A DNA stretch of 64,000 bases from Collybia mongolica (Eukaryota; Basidiomycota; Agaricomycetes; Agaricales; Clitocybaceae), in the NCBI GenBank assembly GCA_013420905.1, contig JAAXNY010000007.1:62001-126000 (forward strand), read 5' to 3'. The notes beneath the pieces were generated by a model. The model did not search any database, was not told the origin of the DNA, and saw only the letters and a list, made by a program, of their open reading frames with translations. The position numbers were made by a program, and so were the translations under genes. Below are positions 44,873-56,999 of the stretch, in pieces. Each line of letters begins with the position of its first letter. Within the stretch, counting starts at the first letter, position 1.

Positions 44873-46118
44873 TCATCCGTGCCTTCCCGAAGAGCATTCC
44901 TCTCGGGACGTTGAATACTGTGGATATACTCCTTCAATGGAGTATTCACAGAGTGATGCCTGTCGCTTCAAGGAGGGGAACTTCTGTCTAATCGCCAATT
45001 TTAACGTTTCATTCCTGCCAGGCGAGTCATAGAACTCATTGTCGAAGTATATTGCAATTTTCTTTAGCCGAGGAAAATACGACGTGTCCGTCAGAAGGGA
45101 CCAGGGGTTTCCTTCACCCATATATGAGATATCGCGCTCGAGATATCCGAGGGTTCGGTGGGGTTTGATGGCGAAATTGAGTACCTCCAAGCGTTGAGCT
45201 ACAGATCCTTGATTCGACAGGCTAGTAATCGACTCCCAGAGCGCTTTTATCTGTGGGGCTTCCATGTCTCGAGCGATCAGTATCTCGAATGACAGCCGTT
45301 GCAGATTCTGAAGTTCAGAAAAGTCAAACGAACCTGGGGACGCCAAATGTTATGTTACAGTTAGCATTATTCTGCTAAAACGAGTAACAGGACGAACCAT
45401 AGTCATAAAATGTATAGTCTCTCCAGATGATTTCTTCAATTGATTGCGATCCAGCGTCTACAATAGGTTGTGCATGTTTCCCCGATTTTCTCACCATCAG
45501 ATGCTGGAAATCACAAGACCCTGGTAGGGGCCATTTTGGCATAGATAACATATCATATACGTGAACCGATTTGAGTGCTTGGGTAAAAATGGATACTGTG
45601 GATTTAAGGTGGGGTGATCGGACACAATCGGCATGCATCATGTTCGGGTGTGTTAGTTGTCGTGGGATTCGAAGAAATGCTGAATGGAAATTGAGGATAG
45701 AGCGAAGGGAAAGGGTATGAATCTGTGGAAGCTTGAGAACTTCCATAATCATAAGGTTGAAGTCGGTTAAAACCCTGTCAAGCTTGGCGTAGGTACTTTG
45801 TGTTCCTAGCTCGAGATGTCGTATGTGCTTCAATCTGGTAAGGACGAGCGGGAGTTGTATGAAGGTATCACAGTTGAGGGACGAGATGCATAGTGTTTGA
45901 ACAAGCCGTGAGATCTCAGGCCTCCAGTAAAGGAGGCTTCGGAGTAAAGGTACAACTCTGGGATTATCAATGGTGATCGTGGAAAAAAGAAGTTTGCGAC
46001 TTCGTAGGCGGAAGGAATGGGACACGGACGTGCAAGTTTTCAATGCATCGCTATCGCCGTCGAGGATATCGATGATCTCAATGATTATGTCCTGAGGAAC
46101 TTCCATTGAGAGAACCAT
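44873..46118 (-). CDS. F-box protein
   Basis: Two minus-strand exons: 46118 to about 45400 and about 45330 to 44873, with an intron between. N-terminal F-box: EVPQDIIIEIIDILDGDSDALKTCTSVSHSFRLRSRKLLF. The remainder is LRR-like and ends TSREECSSGRHG. I start at ATG 46118 (MVLSMEVPQ), because the longer open frame begins at a non-ATG codon. No premature stops. It converges on the BTB gene with about 200 bp between ends. F-box proteins act as SCF adaptors; the substrate is unknown. The fragment at 807-1181 has a related start. Confidence 0.75.
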
Positions 46119-46169
46119 AGCTGGGTGGTGGGTGGTCCAAGAGGGCGAGAGTTTGAGCACAAGTTAAAT

Positions 46170-48930
46170 ATAAAAGCTCGTGAGAGTGCGTTGAACCCAA
46201 CAGATAGCACGTGCCACATCAAAGTATAAGGGCTGTTCAGGGGGGGAAGAGTGTGTTTAGTGGAGAACAGTGTCCCGTTCATATCAATGTGTTGCTTTAT
46301 ACTCTCACCCTGCACCGTTTCGCGACCAAAGGTGACTGTTGCTGTTCGTCCGTCCTGCACAGCCTGCGGTGTGTGCTCCAGAATTGGCATGCGAGTTGCG
46401 CATATCAGATGATACTGTGCAAACACCAAACAACAACACACAAGTAATCTTTTTCGCCACCACATCAAGTAGAGCGCCCTTCAGCAAGAGGCACCGCGTC
46501 AATGTTACAGGCCTGTTATGGTGCGGCGCCAAAGCAGCATCGACGTCGGCGTAAGGCAATGCGCTTGCACTGCATTGGTCCTGAAAAGGTCGCGCGTCTA
46601 ATTCGTGTATGTGGCACTAATTGGAAACTTCACAAAAATACTGCAAGTTCGGAAATAAAATCTAAATCGAAATTATCATCTTTGGAACTCCTTAGCCCAA
46701 CAGGACGGTTGGATTGGATCAACAATGGGCTATCTTGAATAGAACAGGTGTATACAAATGCTTCGAACATGCTCGCCCAATGTTGTCCTCACGGGGAATG
46801 GTCTGTGAGACCTTGAGTAGCAAGGATGAGAGCATCGAACGTCTCGATGATGGCGTCGCGCATGCACGGAAGATCCTAGCTGGTCAGTCGCCTGAATATC
46901 GCGCTGAGATGTCCATTCCTACATAGAGATTACATGGACAGCTCACATTGGGACACAAAATAACACCTAAAGATACTATAAAAAGATTTTCGCATGCTAG
47001 GCGGGTGATAACCGGATTGAACCGCGACACACATGAGGACCCTTTACGGCTGTTTCGCAAAATCTGTTCTCTGACGGAGGGATATCGCACTTGTCAAGCC
47101 CCTTCTATGGGGCAGGATCTCCATTACGATGCCACTCTCCAAAGGATTACTTTCTTTAGACCATATGTTCCTGTCTAACTACAAATTTAACATGGTTGAT
47201 TCCACTAATTGAAGAGTAGTGCGGGATCCGGGCTTCTGGAAGAGATCCAGCAGATGAGGGTTTTTTGGCACGAGTACATTGAATGAGGCTGAAGTTCTAC
47301 ATGTCCTCGAGGGCTGCGAGAGCCTGGGGGGGGTTGAGCGGATTGATGTTGGTGACACACTGTTCCCTTATGCTGGGCTTAGATACTGTGACTGGTATCT
47401 CTCCCTATCCCATACAGCACTCTCTGTTGATGTCCATAACCTGCCAGGATCACGGTCAAGGCGAAATAGAGTGACTCGTCATTTCCCTCCCAACCTCGCA
47501 CACTTGGAGGGCTGTAGGGAAGACCTCAGCCAGGGCATCTTCACTTCCCCAGGTTCGCGGCATTTTTGACATGCCAAGGTCCATACACAGGAGATGTTGG
47601 GGGAAGGTTTCTGTATACTGTGCAGGTGACCATGGTGAAAAGGGAGTCCATCTGGTTCTACTGTAGATATTGGGTAGGCCACAACCTGTCCATCCACCCC
47701 GCCCCCCAAAGAACCCGCCTTTGGGTTCAGGTTTGGATTTGATTATAGGAGGAATTGAGATGATGATTTTTTGGGAGGGGTATGTCAGGTGAGACACTTG
47801 GATAAACCTTCTGCCTGGACGTCTTCATATCCCCCCTGGATGCGCTGGGCATAGGAGTGATATTGGGGAGTTCTTGGCATTGGTGTGGTGAATTGCATAT
47901 GCGGCAGTTGGGGGGGGGGGGTGCCCTTTGTCCTTCATGTTTGGTTCAAAATGGTCCCTGGGACCATGGTGGCATGGGTGGATCATCTGTGTTGCTTGAC
48001 GTCCTGAGGGTTGTGATATTGCATGTCTAGCAGACCTGATGACGCCTCCTAATGATAAGTAAATATCACAATGTGTACCATTGACCTGCCTACCTGCCTA
48101 TCCCTGCACTCCACTCCACAACACTATGCTTTCTACATACACCCACAAAAAAGCAGGGAACTCATGTTCAAGATATAATTGCTATCCTATTACACTCACA
48201 ATCAAATGGAATTTGTGCCTGGCAGAGCCAACAGAGGGCTTTGCTTCTCTGGGAAGAGGTACATCTGGGGGCTCGTGAGGAGTCTTGCCTCTGTATTCAG
48301 GCATGGTGGTAGGGCTGTTTGAGCATGTGGAGGTTCTGCCCTGGGTCCAGTGGAGGGACTTGGATGTTGGGGAGGTGTCTGTTATTGAGTTTTCCAATAT
48401 CCTGTGTTATTGTAGGAACCTTGTTGGGTTCAGGGTGTATTTTGAAGGATGATGACCATGTGGATTTGTTGTGGTTCGCTGTATGTTTCCAGATTGGACA
48501 AGGAGGAGGATGTTGGTGGGCTCTAGGAGGTGGCTCCGGGTCTCGCATGGGTGGCAGGTAAACAAGCTGTTGTTGGGCTCCCTGGTTGTGTTTTTTTTCA
48601 GAGGGGGCTGGGCATTGAAGTACACTGGACGGACTGTGGGTATTGCGTTTGGGTAGTGTTGGTATGTACTAGAATGGAAAGAGTGAGTGATTGAGGACTG
48701 CTGTGACGTATTTGTGAATGATGTTCGGAGACAAGAGGTGTGCGATCTCTGGATCTTGCACACAATTCAAGTCGCGTGGCAGTTCCAACAGAGTTTTCCG
48801 TGACATGTGGGCCTTACCACTTTAGGCTATCTGCTAAAGCATGACATATTTCCGTTCCGAGAAAGCGGCACCCTCATTCGCATTTCATAGAGTTGAGATA
48901 TGATATTTCAAGTGTGATCATAGTAATTCA
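46170..48930. other. Mostly non-coding; possible degenerate coding remnants
   Basis: 46170-47200 lacks recognisable genes. Minus frames at 47797-47456 and 48763-48297 are Pro/Thr-rich and may be remnants of a repeat-derived gene, but no motif supports a family. Poly-G runs at 47911-47920 and elsewhere break the frames. Confidence 0.35.
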
Positions 48931-48932
48931 TT

Positions 48933-51900
48933 TTAGCAATGATGTGTGCGAGCTGAGTCTCCAAGTATGACAGTACTCAAGGATCTGGCTGAATAATCAA
49001 GCCGTGGTGCTTTATTAGATCTTGAAGGCTCATTTTCTTTTCCTCGACAACTAGGAGACCCCGGTGCTATGCACTTTTCTCCATGGATCCTGTTCGGGGT
49101 GGAGGAACTGAGAGGTAGAGGTGGTGGCCATTCAACAAGATTCTGCTCAGGAATACCCAGTGCTTTGTCTTCTGCTTGGGTAATCTGAATGCGAGTGAGG
49201 AAATCAGGAGTGATAAGTTGCCTCCATGAAGGGTGACACTTGCACAGATGCTGAGGGAAGTTATACTTCCAGTGAGTCTCGTTACACCCAAGAGAGCACA
49301 GAATAGGTGCGTTGGTACTTGGACACGTCTCCCAAAATATCAAAGCCACAGATATCTGGAAAGCATATGCTTGAGGGCAGTCAGAGTCTGCTTTTCCCCC
49401 TTTGATGCGTATCTGGCACCCATCTGTTGTAGGACCACCACATGTACCACATGGATATGAAGTGACCAGTGCAACCTGAAAGAATGAGTCAGTTATGATG
49501 CTATCATATGGGTTAGAAAAAGAGTATGCACTGGGCCTTTTGCAGAAATATCTACTACACCTTGCATTGCTTTCTGAAGATGCCCACCCATATGAATCTG
49601 ACAGTCCATGTCCTTTACTGGCTTGTGACAGATATGGCATGCTTGACGGTCAGTGTTTGATTGTGAAAGAGCCATACCAGCTATTGGGGAAGAATACATG
49701 AGCCCTTGAATGCTTAGAATGCTAAGTTTTAGTGTGGATTGTGGTTGTACAAGAGGATGAGTTACCTGGTGATGGTGCAACTTGGTAAGGATATTCACCT
49801 TTGAATACCCCAGTGAACTGCGGAATTTTAGTATAGAGTGTTGGGTCTGAAAGTAAGTGTTGCCAGAGCCAATTCCATGAAGAACGGAGGTGCTCATCTG
49901 AGAGAACCCATGTAGTCTCGCATGAATGGCTGAACAAAACGGAAAGGGCATCAGGCATTGTTGAGATGGGGACTTCTTTTGCATGCTGTTGTATTGGATC
50001 AATGAGTCTGCTTGTTATCAAAAACTGTAAGTTTTGTAAATGAGATACATTGTCTGAAGATGACTTGGAGTTCTTCTTTAATGAAAGTGAAACAAATTTG
50101 CCATTCCAGACCCATTCTAGTCTGCCATTTGACATTAATGGAAGAATGGAGAATACTTGACCATAGATCATATATGGGGAGGTTGGTAATTGAAGTTCTG
50201 CAAGGGGCACCGCCGAAACCAATGGGGACTTTGTGCCAGGTGGACCATGTTTGATCAGTGTGCATTTAATTATAGCAAGGCCAATGTGTGTCTGGTTGTA
50301 GCAAATGAGTGTCGCAAATAGATTTCCAAGTTGGAAGTGGGTCGACGACAATACACTCCTGCTATCAGGGCCCTGGTGAGTCCAAGACTTTCCTCCGATT
50401 GTAAATCCATGGATGCGCTGCAGGCAATCATGGCTACTATGATTATCATGGGTCATATCAAAGAGCATTTGTACGATGGCCTTTTTATGGGTAAGGTGGC
50501 CATCCACGTCAATTTCCGCAAATACGGAGATGGTTTCTGCTGATGCTAAGGCTACTTCATTCTGAGCCTTTTCCAGTGCAATCATTGAATCAAAATTGAT
50601 ATCGTGGATGGAATTATGAGCTTCTATATCGATTGTTGGTAGTACTGCCGATGAACTTGGGGAAAGGTTGGCCATAGAACGGTCAATTTCCACGGATATT
50701 GCAGGGTATTTACCACCAAATGGGCGGAGAAAATCTGTCTGGGGCTGCTTCCACCACTCTTCAAATGTCATTGGCAGTGTAACAGAAAATTTCTTCATGT
50801 CAGCCTCAGCACATTTTGCCCCTTCAGCCCAGCATCTCTTGATATTGCAACTTGATGTGACAACCTCAGATCGCCACAGTGATGGGTGGAAGTGGTCCAG
50901 ATTGCGGGAACAAATGAGTTTTAGCCGTTGTGGTTTCTTTTCTAGCTCTGCATGTTGATCATAAACATAGTCCAGATTCATTGCTGAGCTGAAGCGGTCA
51001 CAAAGTTCACCAACACTGCAGTTTGGAGAATGCCCGCCTATCATACGACAACGACCAAAAAGTGACTTGAGAACATCATCTCCGAGTAGACAAATGAAGA
51101 CCTCTAGTGACGAGTCAAGGACATGAGTTTTTGCTACCATAAAAACAGCATTCTTGACCATGGCCTGGAGATCGCCGTATAGTTGGTTGGGCATAAAGGA
51201 TGTGCCGTTATTGAGATACAGACCACATGTGAGGTGTGCAAATTTAACTAAGGAGATGAGTTGTTGTGAGAGCAAGAAATTGATATTGATAAATGGCTGA
51301 ACGAGGGCATCGAGTGCTTCTCCGAGAAGGCTCAGAGCTTCAATTTCAGCTGCTTCACTTGGATCAAGGAAGTTTTTGCCCAACTCTCCAATTTCAACAA
51401 TACACAGGAGGAGTCGAACTGCATGGGGAACATCTTGAGCATTGGATGGATCAAGGAGGGTGTGTATTGAGGTTTCAGACCAGTCATGAGCTGGCAGACA
51501 CTCAAACCACACAGCAAGGAGGTCATGATTGACACACACATGTTTCACGACCATGCTGTCCAACGAGCAGAGAAGGGTACATAATCCTTGTGTTTCCAAG
51601 TCAAAACAGGTTAGAGGCTGAGAAGAGGCGGAACTCACACTTGAACAGATGCTTGTAGTCAAAATCCATTGTGATATTATCATCACCCACTCTACAGTTG
51701 AGACCTCCGATTCCAGAGACCTGGGGAAAGAGCAAGTTGTCTGAAGAAACCCCACTGTGCATGCACATCATAAACAAGGCGGCACGCCGCGTCGCATCTC
51801 CGTCGGATGCAATTGAGAAGATAGGACCATGTTTCACCTCACCAAACTGTGATCGTTTCCATCCTTCCAGAACGACTGACATGTTTTGTAAGGAATCTTG

Positions 51901-53270
51901 CCATGTTCCTTTCTTGCAGGTAGGGCCTATGAAGGCAGGTTTCACACCATAACCTTGTCGAGCTAATCATGAGATTGCCCCCACTGATGCCTCATGTGCA
52001 ATGTGTACCCTCCCATCCTTCACTGCCTGGACCGCCAACTCGACAGACTTGATATCTTTACCAACCTTTACTATCCCCAGCTCGGCGACATGTTCAAGGC
52101 AAAATCCTCCCATCTCATTGGTTGCCACAAAGTAATCAATCTTCCATTCAGTGGCGAGTTCATCAAATGACAAAGTATGACCAAATCATTGTGACAAAGG
52201 CGCATTTTCTTGATCTCCAAACATGGCCTGAATATTGTGGAAGATATCTGTAATCCTTAAGCCATCGACACATGGCTTCAGCTGGCGTTCACGGCGGTAA
52301 GGCTGAATTATCTTTAATGATGGGAGGACAAAATGTGAATGGTTCATGGCGTACATGGCACCACTGCCTCCAAGCTCATACAGTAATATTGCAAGGTCAA
52401 TTTCATACTGCGTGTAGCTCCGAGGGGTGTATTTACCCAAAGCGGCATCACGGAGCTTCTGAAGTAGCTTTTTGACACCCCATCCTTCCTTGAGAGCAAT
52501 GGGAAATATGCGATGGAGAGCGGGCACCGTGTTCTCTCCAACAAATCGAACGACATCTGTAAGATCACTTGTGTGTGCACGCAATGCGATGTTTGAGTGC
52601 GTTAGGTTCACATTCTGAATTTGAAGGTAAACCAGGGATGGTGAATTACAGGACACTAATTAAATACCTTTAGTTTGAGCACGTTAACTTGACGCGTCCA
52701 CGTTAAACACTTATCGTGCAGTTGGTCGTAATTCAAGAGATCTTTGGAATGTATGGTGCCAAATGAACGCTGAGCTTGTTCTGTCATAATCTCAACATCC
52801 AAAATGAGATCGGAGCACCTCACACACGAGTAGGCACCTGTTGAGACCACGGAGCCGAGACAGCGCCTTGAGCGGATCTGCGCAGGCTCGAACGACATGA
52901 ATTCGTAGTTTGGTTGCCGCTTTCGATCTAAACCATGGAGCTGAAAAGGATAAGTGCTCCAAAATGGCCCAATATCCCAGTTGAGATAGATCCCAGGGCA
53001 GTTACGGTAGTGAGTGGGAAGGGAGACGTTGGAGAGTGGTGTCGTTTTAGCTGATGAATTCTGTTTGGGTGCTTTGTACTTTTTTGAGCCTGGCAGAATG
53101 CGAATAAAAGGCGTTCAGGTTAACGCGACGTGTGAGTGCCTCGAAAGACATATCTGGACACTTGCTTCCCTGCATGTGTTCATGGACTGAGGACACATTT
53201 GAACCCTCCGCAAAAACTTTTGAGCATTGCGGGCACTGAAGACAATTGCTCTGTGTCTCGAATCTCGTGA
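48933..53270 (-). pseudogene. P-element/THAP9-like transposase-family gene, decayed
   Basis: Order on the minus strand: a C-x2-C...H...C finger (CPQCSKVFAEGSNV, about 53240), a leader exon with CPGIYLNWDIGPFWSTYPF, then helical parts (VRFVGENTVPALHRIF). Next come an LSFDELATEWKIDYF strand, HGPIFSIASDGDATRRAALF and DDNITMDFDYKHLFK, which I read as an RNase H-like core with Asp residues. Then LLGDDVLKSLFGRCRMIGG, like the C-terminal block of P-element/THAP9 transposases, and a Cys-rich tail (ACHICHKPVKDMDC; SYPCGTCGG; NAPILCSLGC). The family is very common in mushroom genomes. Broken by TGA at 52188-52186 and 51969-51967 and by one split across the intron near 51639/51596, with phase kept throughout. 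The class assignment is from remembered family resemblance. Confidence 0.5.
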
Positions 53271-53299
53271 ACAGTCCACTTGTGCCATAGGTATTACTT

Positions 53300-53840
53300 G
53301 TGTGTATGGCTGCTGGTGCATGGGAGGCTGGAAGAGCGAAATGATTTGAAACCGAAGTTGGATAGCCCTCGAGAGTATAGACAGGTGTTTGACTATGTAC
53401 ATTATTTACAGTACTGCCATACTGATGGTGATTGTTCAGTGAAAGGTCGTTGAGACTTCGGCTTCAACTCCAACTGGTGGGACGGGGAGGATCACCCACT
53501 GCAGAGGAACGATCCAGCCGCACAGCGCGTTTCGAGTCCCTAGATTGTTCTTAGATAGTGGCGATGGTAATTTTGATATGAGAAAAGTCGCGCTGTCAAC
53601 AAGCTGCCACGATGTAATCACGTGTATGGTCGCTTAACGCCAATCAGTCTCCATTTGGGGGGGGGGTCTTGCCACGCGAGCTGAGATGTGTAGACGATCC
53701 AGACATCGCTTACCTTGTGTTCGGAGAGACTCGAGAACAGCATCATAGAGACTGGTGGCAAATGAACTCGGTTCGTTGAGGTACCCCGCACGCCGATCAC
53801 CGATCAGTCCAAGGGTCGGGGTGACAAGCGGAGTCTGAAA
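53300..53840. other. Intergenic, divergent upstream region
   Basis: Spacer between the minus-strand transposase-like gene and the plus-strand GC-rich gene. Base composition shifts sharply to GC after about 53850. A poly-G run lies at 53658-53666. Confidence 0.4.
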
Positions 53841-53851
53841 CGAAATGAACG

Positions 53852-56800
53852 ATGGCAACGAGCGACTCCCACGGTTCGCTTTCTTTGTTTTTTCTTTCCA
53901 CGTTTCCCTCTCAACGCCCACCACCAGCGCATCTGCGCCGCACGTTCCTTTCATCCAACTTACGACCTCTTCAAATGGGCTTTGCTACTTTCCGTGTCAG
54001 CCATGCTGGCGCACACAACATCCACAAATCCAACAAATCCAACAAATCAAAATCCAAATCCAAAAACCACGCCCCCCGCGACGACTCGGGCAGCAGCAGC
54101 TCCTTCAGCCCCAAGCCCAGCTGCTTCACCGGCGGGTTCTACACTTCCCCCTCCAACGGCGCCACCCTCCCCGCCCTCGACCCGCTCCCCATCTCCTGGG
54201 ACCCCTCCTGCCTCGACACCACCCACGCCGACATCTACCTTTTCTCCCCCGCCTCCGCCGCCTCCCGCATCCACGTCTGGCAGCGCGTCCCCTTCGCACC
54301 CGGCACCTACACCGCCGCCCTCATGCCCCGCTGGTGGAACGCTACCGCCGCACAGTCCCTCCAGCTCGCCATCGTCGCCTCCGACACTCCCCCCTTCCTC
54401 ACCCCCCTCCCCGCCGGCCCCGTCTTCACCGCCACATACACCCCGCCACCCGCCGGCACACCCCCCCCGCCCGAAGCCGATACTGCCCTCCCAGATACAG
54501 GCGTCACCACCGTCGACCCCGTCGCAGCAGCCGCGGGCGCACACAAGTCCCTCACCTCGGGCCGCACGGCCGCCGCCGTCCTCGTCCCCCTCCTCGTCGT
54601 CGCCCTGGCCGTGGGCGCGTACCTCAAGTGGCAGCGCGGCCGCGCACAGAAGGAGACAAAGCGCTTCAGCGTCGCCGTCGATAAGCGCATGAGCACCATC
54701 TCGGGCGACTGGAAGAGCATGACGCCGGCCGGCGCGACCGCGGCGATCCGGAGCAGCATGGCTGCCGGCCGCGACTCGGCCGCGTTTGCGTTTGGCGGTG
54801 TGAGGCCTGTTAGTGTGCTTGGCGCTGGCACGGGCGTCCCTGGGTATGCGCAGAATGACCAGATGGCGCAGGTGCCGTTTTCTCCCCAACTAACACCTCC
54901 TTCCCCTTTCGGTACTGATATCTTGCAACAGATCCGGACAGGCACAGGCGTCGGCCTGCGCTCGCCCAAGCCCCCCACCGCCCCGACAGACCGCGTCTCC
55001 CGCGTTTCCTTTGCAGCAGACACCCGCGTCTCCCGCGTCTCCTTTGCAGACACCGTCGGCCGGCCCTCGGGCGAGTCCCGCCGCACCCGCGCGTTTCATA
55101 GCGCGTACGTCCCCCCGTTGCCTACCAGGGAAGGCGGCGATGCGGGTGTGAGGCGCACGGAGGTCATCTCGGCTGCTAGTGTGTATCCTGACTCGGACTC
55201 GGTAAGGGGGTCCCCTGGTGAGTTTGCGTTTTCTCTCCCTCTTGGTTGGTTTTTTTTTTTTCTTTCTCGCAGCTGATGTGGGCTTGTCTGTTTTTTTTCT
55301 TTTGTAGATCCGGCGACGTTGTCGCCGCGCCAGGCGCAGGGCCCGTTGACGCTCACGCCGGATGATATTAGGGCGAGGATTCATGGACATGGACAGGGGG
55401 AGAGTGCGGAGAAGGAGGAGATGGATGCGGTTATGCCTGCGTTGAGTAGTGAGTGCCTTTTTTCTTGTGTTTTTTTTTTTGGTCGGCCTCTATTCCTGCG
55501 TTTGCGGTCACTTTGATCTGGTTTGTTGAGGGAGTTTTTTTTTTTTTTTTTTTCGTTGTTTGTTTCATGCTTCGAGAATGTCTCGTTCTCGCTTGAAGTG
55601 TGTTTTTTTTTTGGTGTTAGAGTCGAGGTGTTTTTCTCCGTCTTGTTTTGTTTTCCTGCCCCCCCCCCAGCCATGAATTGGGGGCGTTGGCTGTGGGTTG
55701 GGGTGGAGGTTTTGGTTCGTTGGAGGGGCATGGTTTTTTGGGGGGGTTTCTGTGCTGTGCTGTTGGTCTGGGGCTGTTTATTTCGTCTGAGGATACGTGC
55801 CCACGTTCTTTGTTTCTTGCCCTCGGGATGTGCAGTCCCCTTTCATAGACTGTTAACGGCGACCGGGACCTTGATCTTTTCTTCTAGTTTTTCATGTCCA
55901 TATTACCGTTACTTCTCTCTTCTCTCTTCTCTCTTTTCCCATCCCCCTCCCCCTCTTCTCCCCCCTCCCCCTCTTCCACCCCTCTCCCACTCGAAACTAA
56001 CGCACGCACCCCCCACAGTGATGCGCACAGGCCAAGCAGACGAGTACCTCTTCACGCCCATGCCCGCGCCGCCCACGCCGACATATCCCAAGCCGGCGAC
56101 GGCGCATTATACGCCCGCTAGCCCTGCGCCGACGTATGCCACCCTTGCGCCTGCGACGCCGACGTATGGCCTCGCGCCGTCTTCCCCATTTGCCCCGTCT
56201 TCGCCGTTCGCGACGTCGCCGGGGGCCTATGGGTCTGGGCTGGTGTCGCCGATGACGCCTGCCGCCGCTGCGGGTGGGGTGTTTGGACAACAGCAACAAC
56301 AGCAGCAGCAGCAGCAACAGGGTATGAGCCAGGGGCAGGGGCAGATGATGGCGATGTCGCCGGACGAGATGATGAAGGCGTATGCAGAGCGCAAGGCGGC
56401 GGCTGCTGCGATGGGGAGGAGCGCGAGTGCGATGTCGATGGGCGGGGCGAGTGGGCCAGGGGTTGGGGTGGGGTTGGGCGCGATGGAGGTGGCGGGAGGG
56501 TCTGGGTCTGGGGTGCCGCCGAGTGCGTTTACGCCGAAAAAGGAGAAGGGGGGGCGGAAGTTGAGTTTGAGGGCGGGGTTGGCGGGTGTGGTGGGAAGGC
56601 GGGGAGGAGAGAGGGAGAGGGAGGGGAAGGGGAAGATGGTGATTAGTGCGCCGATGCAGGTTGAGGGGGCTGCGGGTGTGGGTGCAGGTGCGGGTGTGGG
56701 TGGGGGTGTGAAGGCGCCGGTGGCGACGCCGTTGTATGCGACGTTTGCGACGGGTGGGCAGACGGCGTCGGTGTATTCGACTGGGCCGGGGATGGCGGGT

Positions 56801-56953
56801 GTGGGCGCGCGTGCCGGTGCCGGTGCCGGTGTGGGTGGAGCTGGGATGGCGGGTGTGGGGATGGGCATGGGCATGGGCGCGGGCGCGGCGTATGCGATTG
56901 GGGAAGATGAGGATGAGGATAATGAGAGTGCGTATATCGGGACTGCGAATTAG
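53852..56953 (+). CDS. Single-pass membrane protein with Kre9/Knh1-like ectodomain
   Basis: Exon 1 to 55217, intron 55218-55307 (GTGAGT...TTTTGTAG), exon 2 55308-55448, intron 55449-56018 (GTGAGT...CCCCACAG), exon 3 56019-56953; the phases agree. The ectodomain has two cysteines (SCFTGGFYTSP, SWDPSCL) and beta-rich DIYLFSP, IHVWQRVPF and PRWWNAT, resembling Ser/Thr-rich surface proteins of mushrooms. A membrane helix follows (TAAAVLVPLLVVALAVGAYLKW), then a basic juxtamembrane stretch and a long low-complexity cytoplasmic tail with polyQ and Gly/Ala runs, ending EDEDNESAYIGTAN. The start is uncertain: ATG 53852 gives no good signal peptide, while another frame at 53970-54010 (WALLLSVSAML) looks like one and may be joined by an unseen intron. 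GC-rich, CpG-rich and uninterrupted. Confidence 0.7.
56283..56320 (+). repeat. Polyglutamine-encoding CAG/CAA tract
   Basis: About eleven consecutive Gln codons, mixed CAA and CAG, within exon 3 of the membrane-protein gene. Length polymorphism is likely. Confidence 0.9.
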
Positions 56954-56999
56954 GCGTTGTGGGGGGTATGGGCCTGGCGTGCCCACGAACCTCGTGCTC

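Noticed and set aside
46860..46880. GGAAGATCCTAGC as another R unit
   Set aside because: The other half of the unit is absent and the flanks are unrelated.
3394..52188. Genome-wide UGA reassignment to an amino acid
   Set aside because: Paralogues show CGA, CAA or AGG rather than Trp or a constant residue at these sites, several genes have no internal TGA and end in TGA, and the CpG bias explains the pattern.
53845..54889. Long overlapping frames rich in Pro, Arg or Gly on both strands
   Set aside because: Shadows of the GC-rich membrane-protein gene; only one frame has the cysteine pair, membrane helix and splice continuity.
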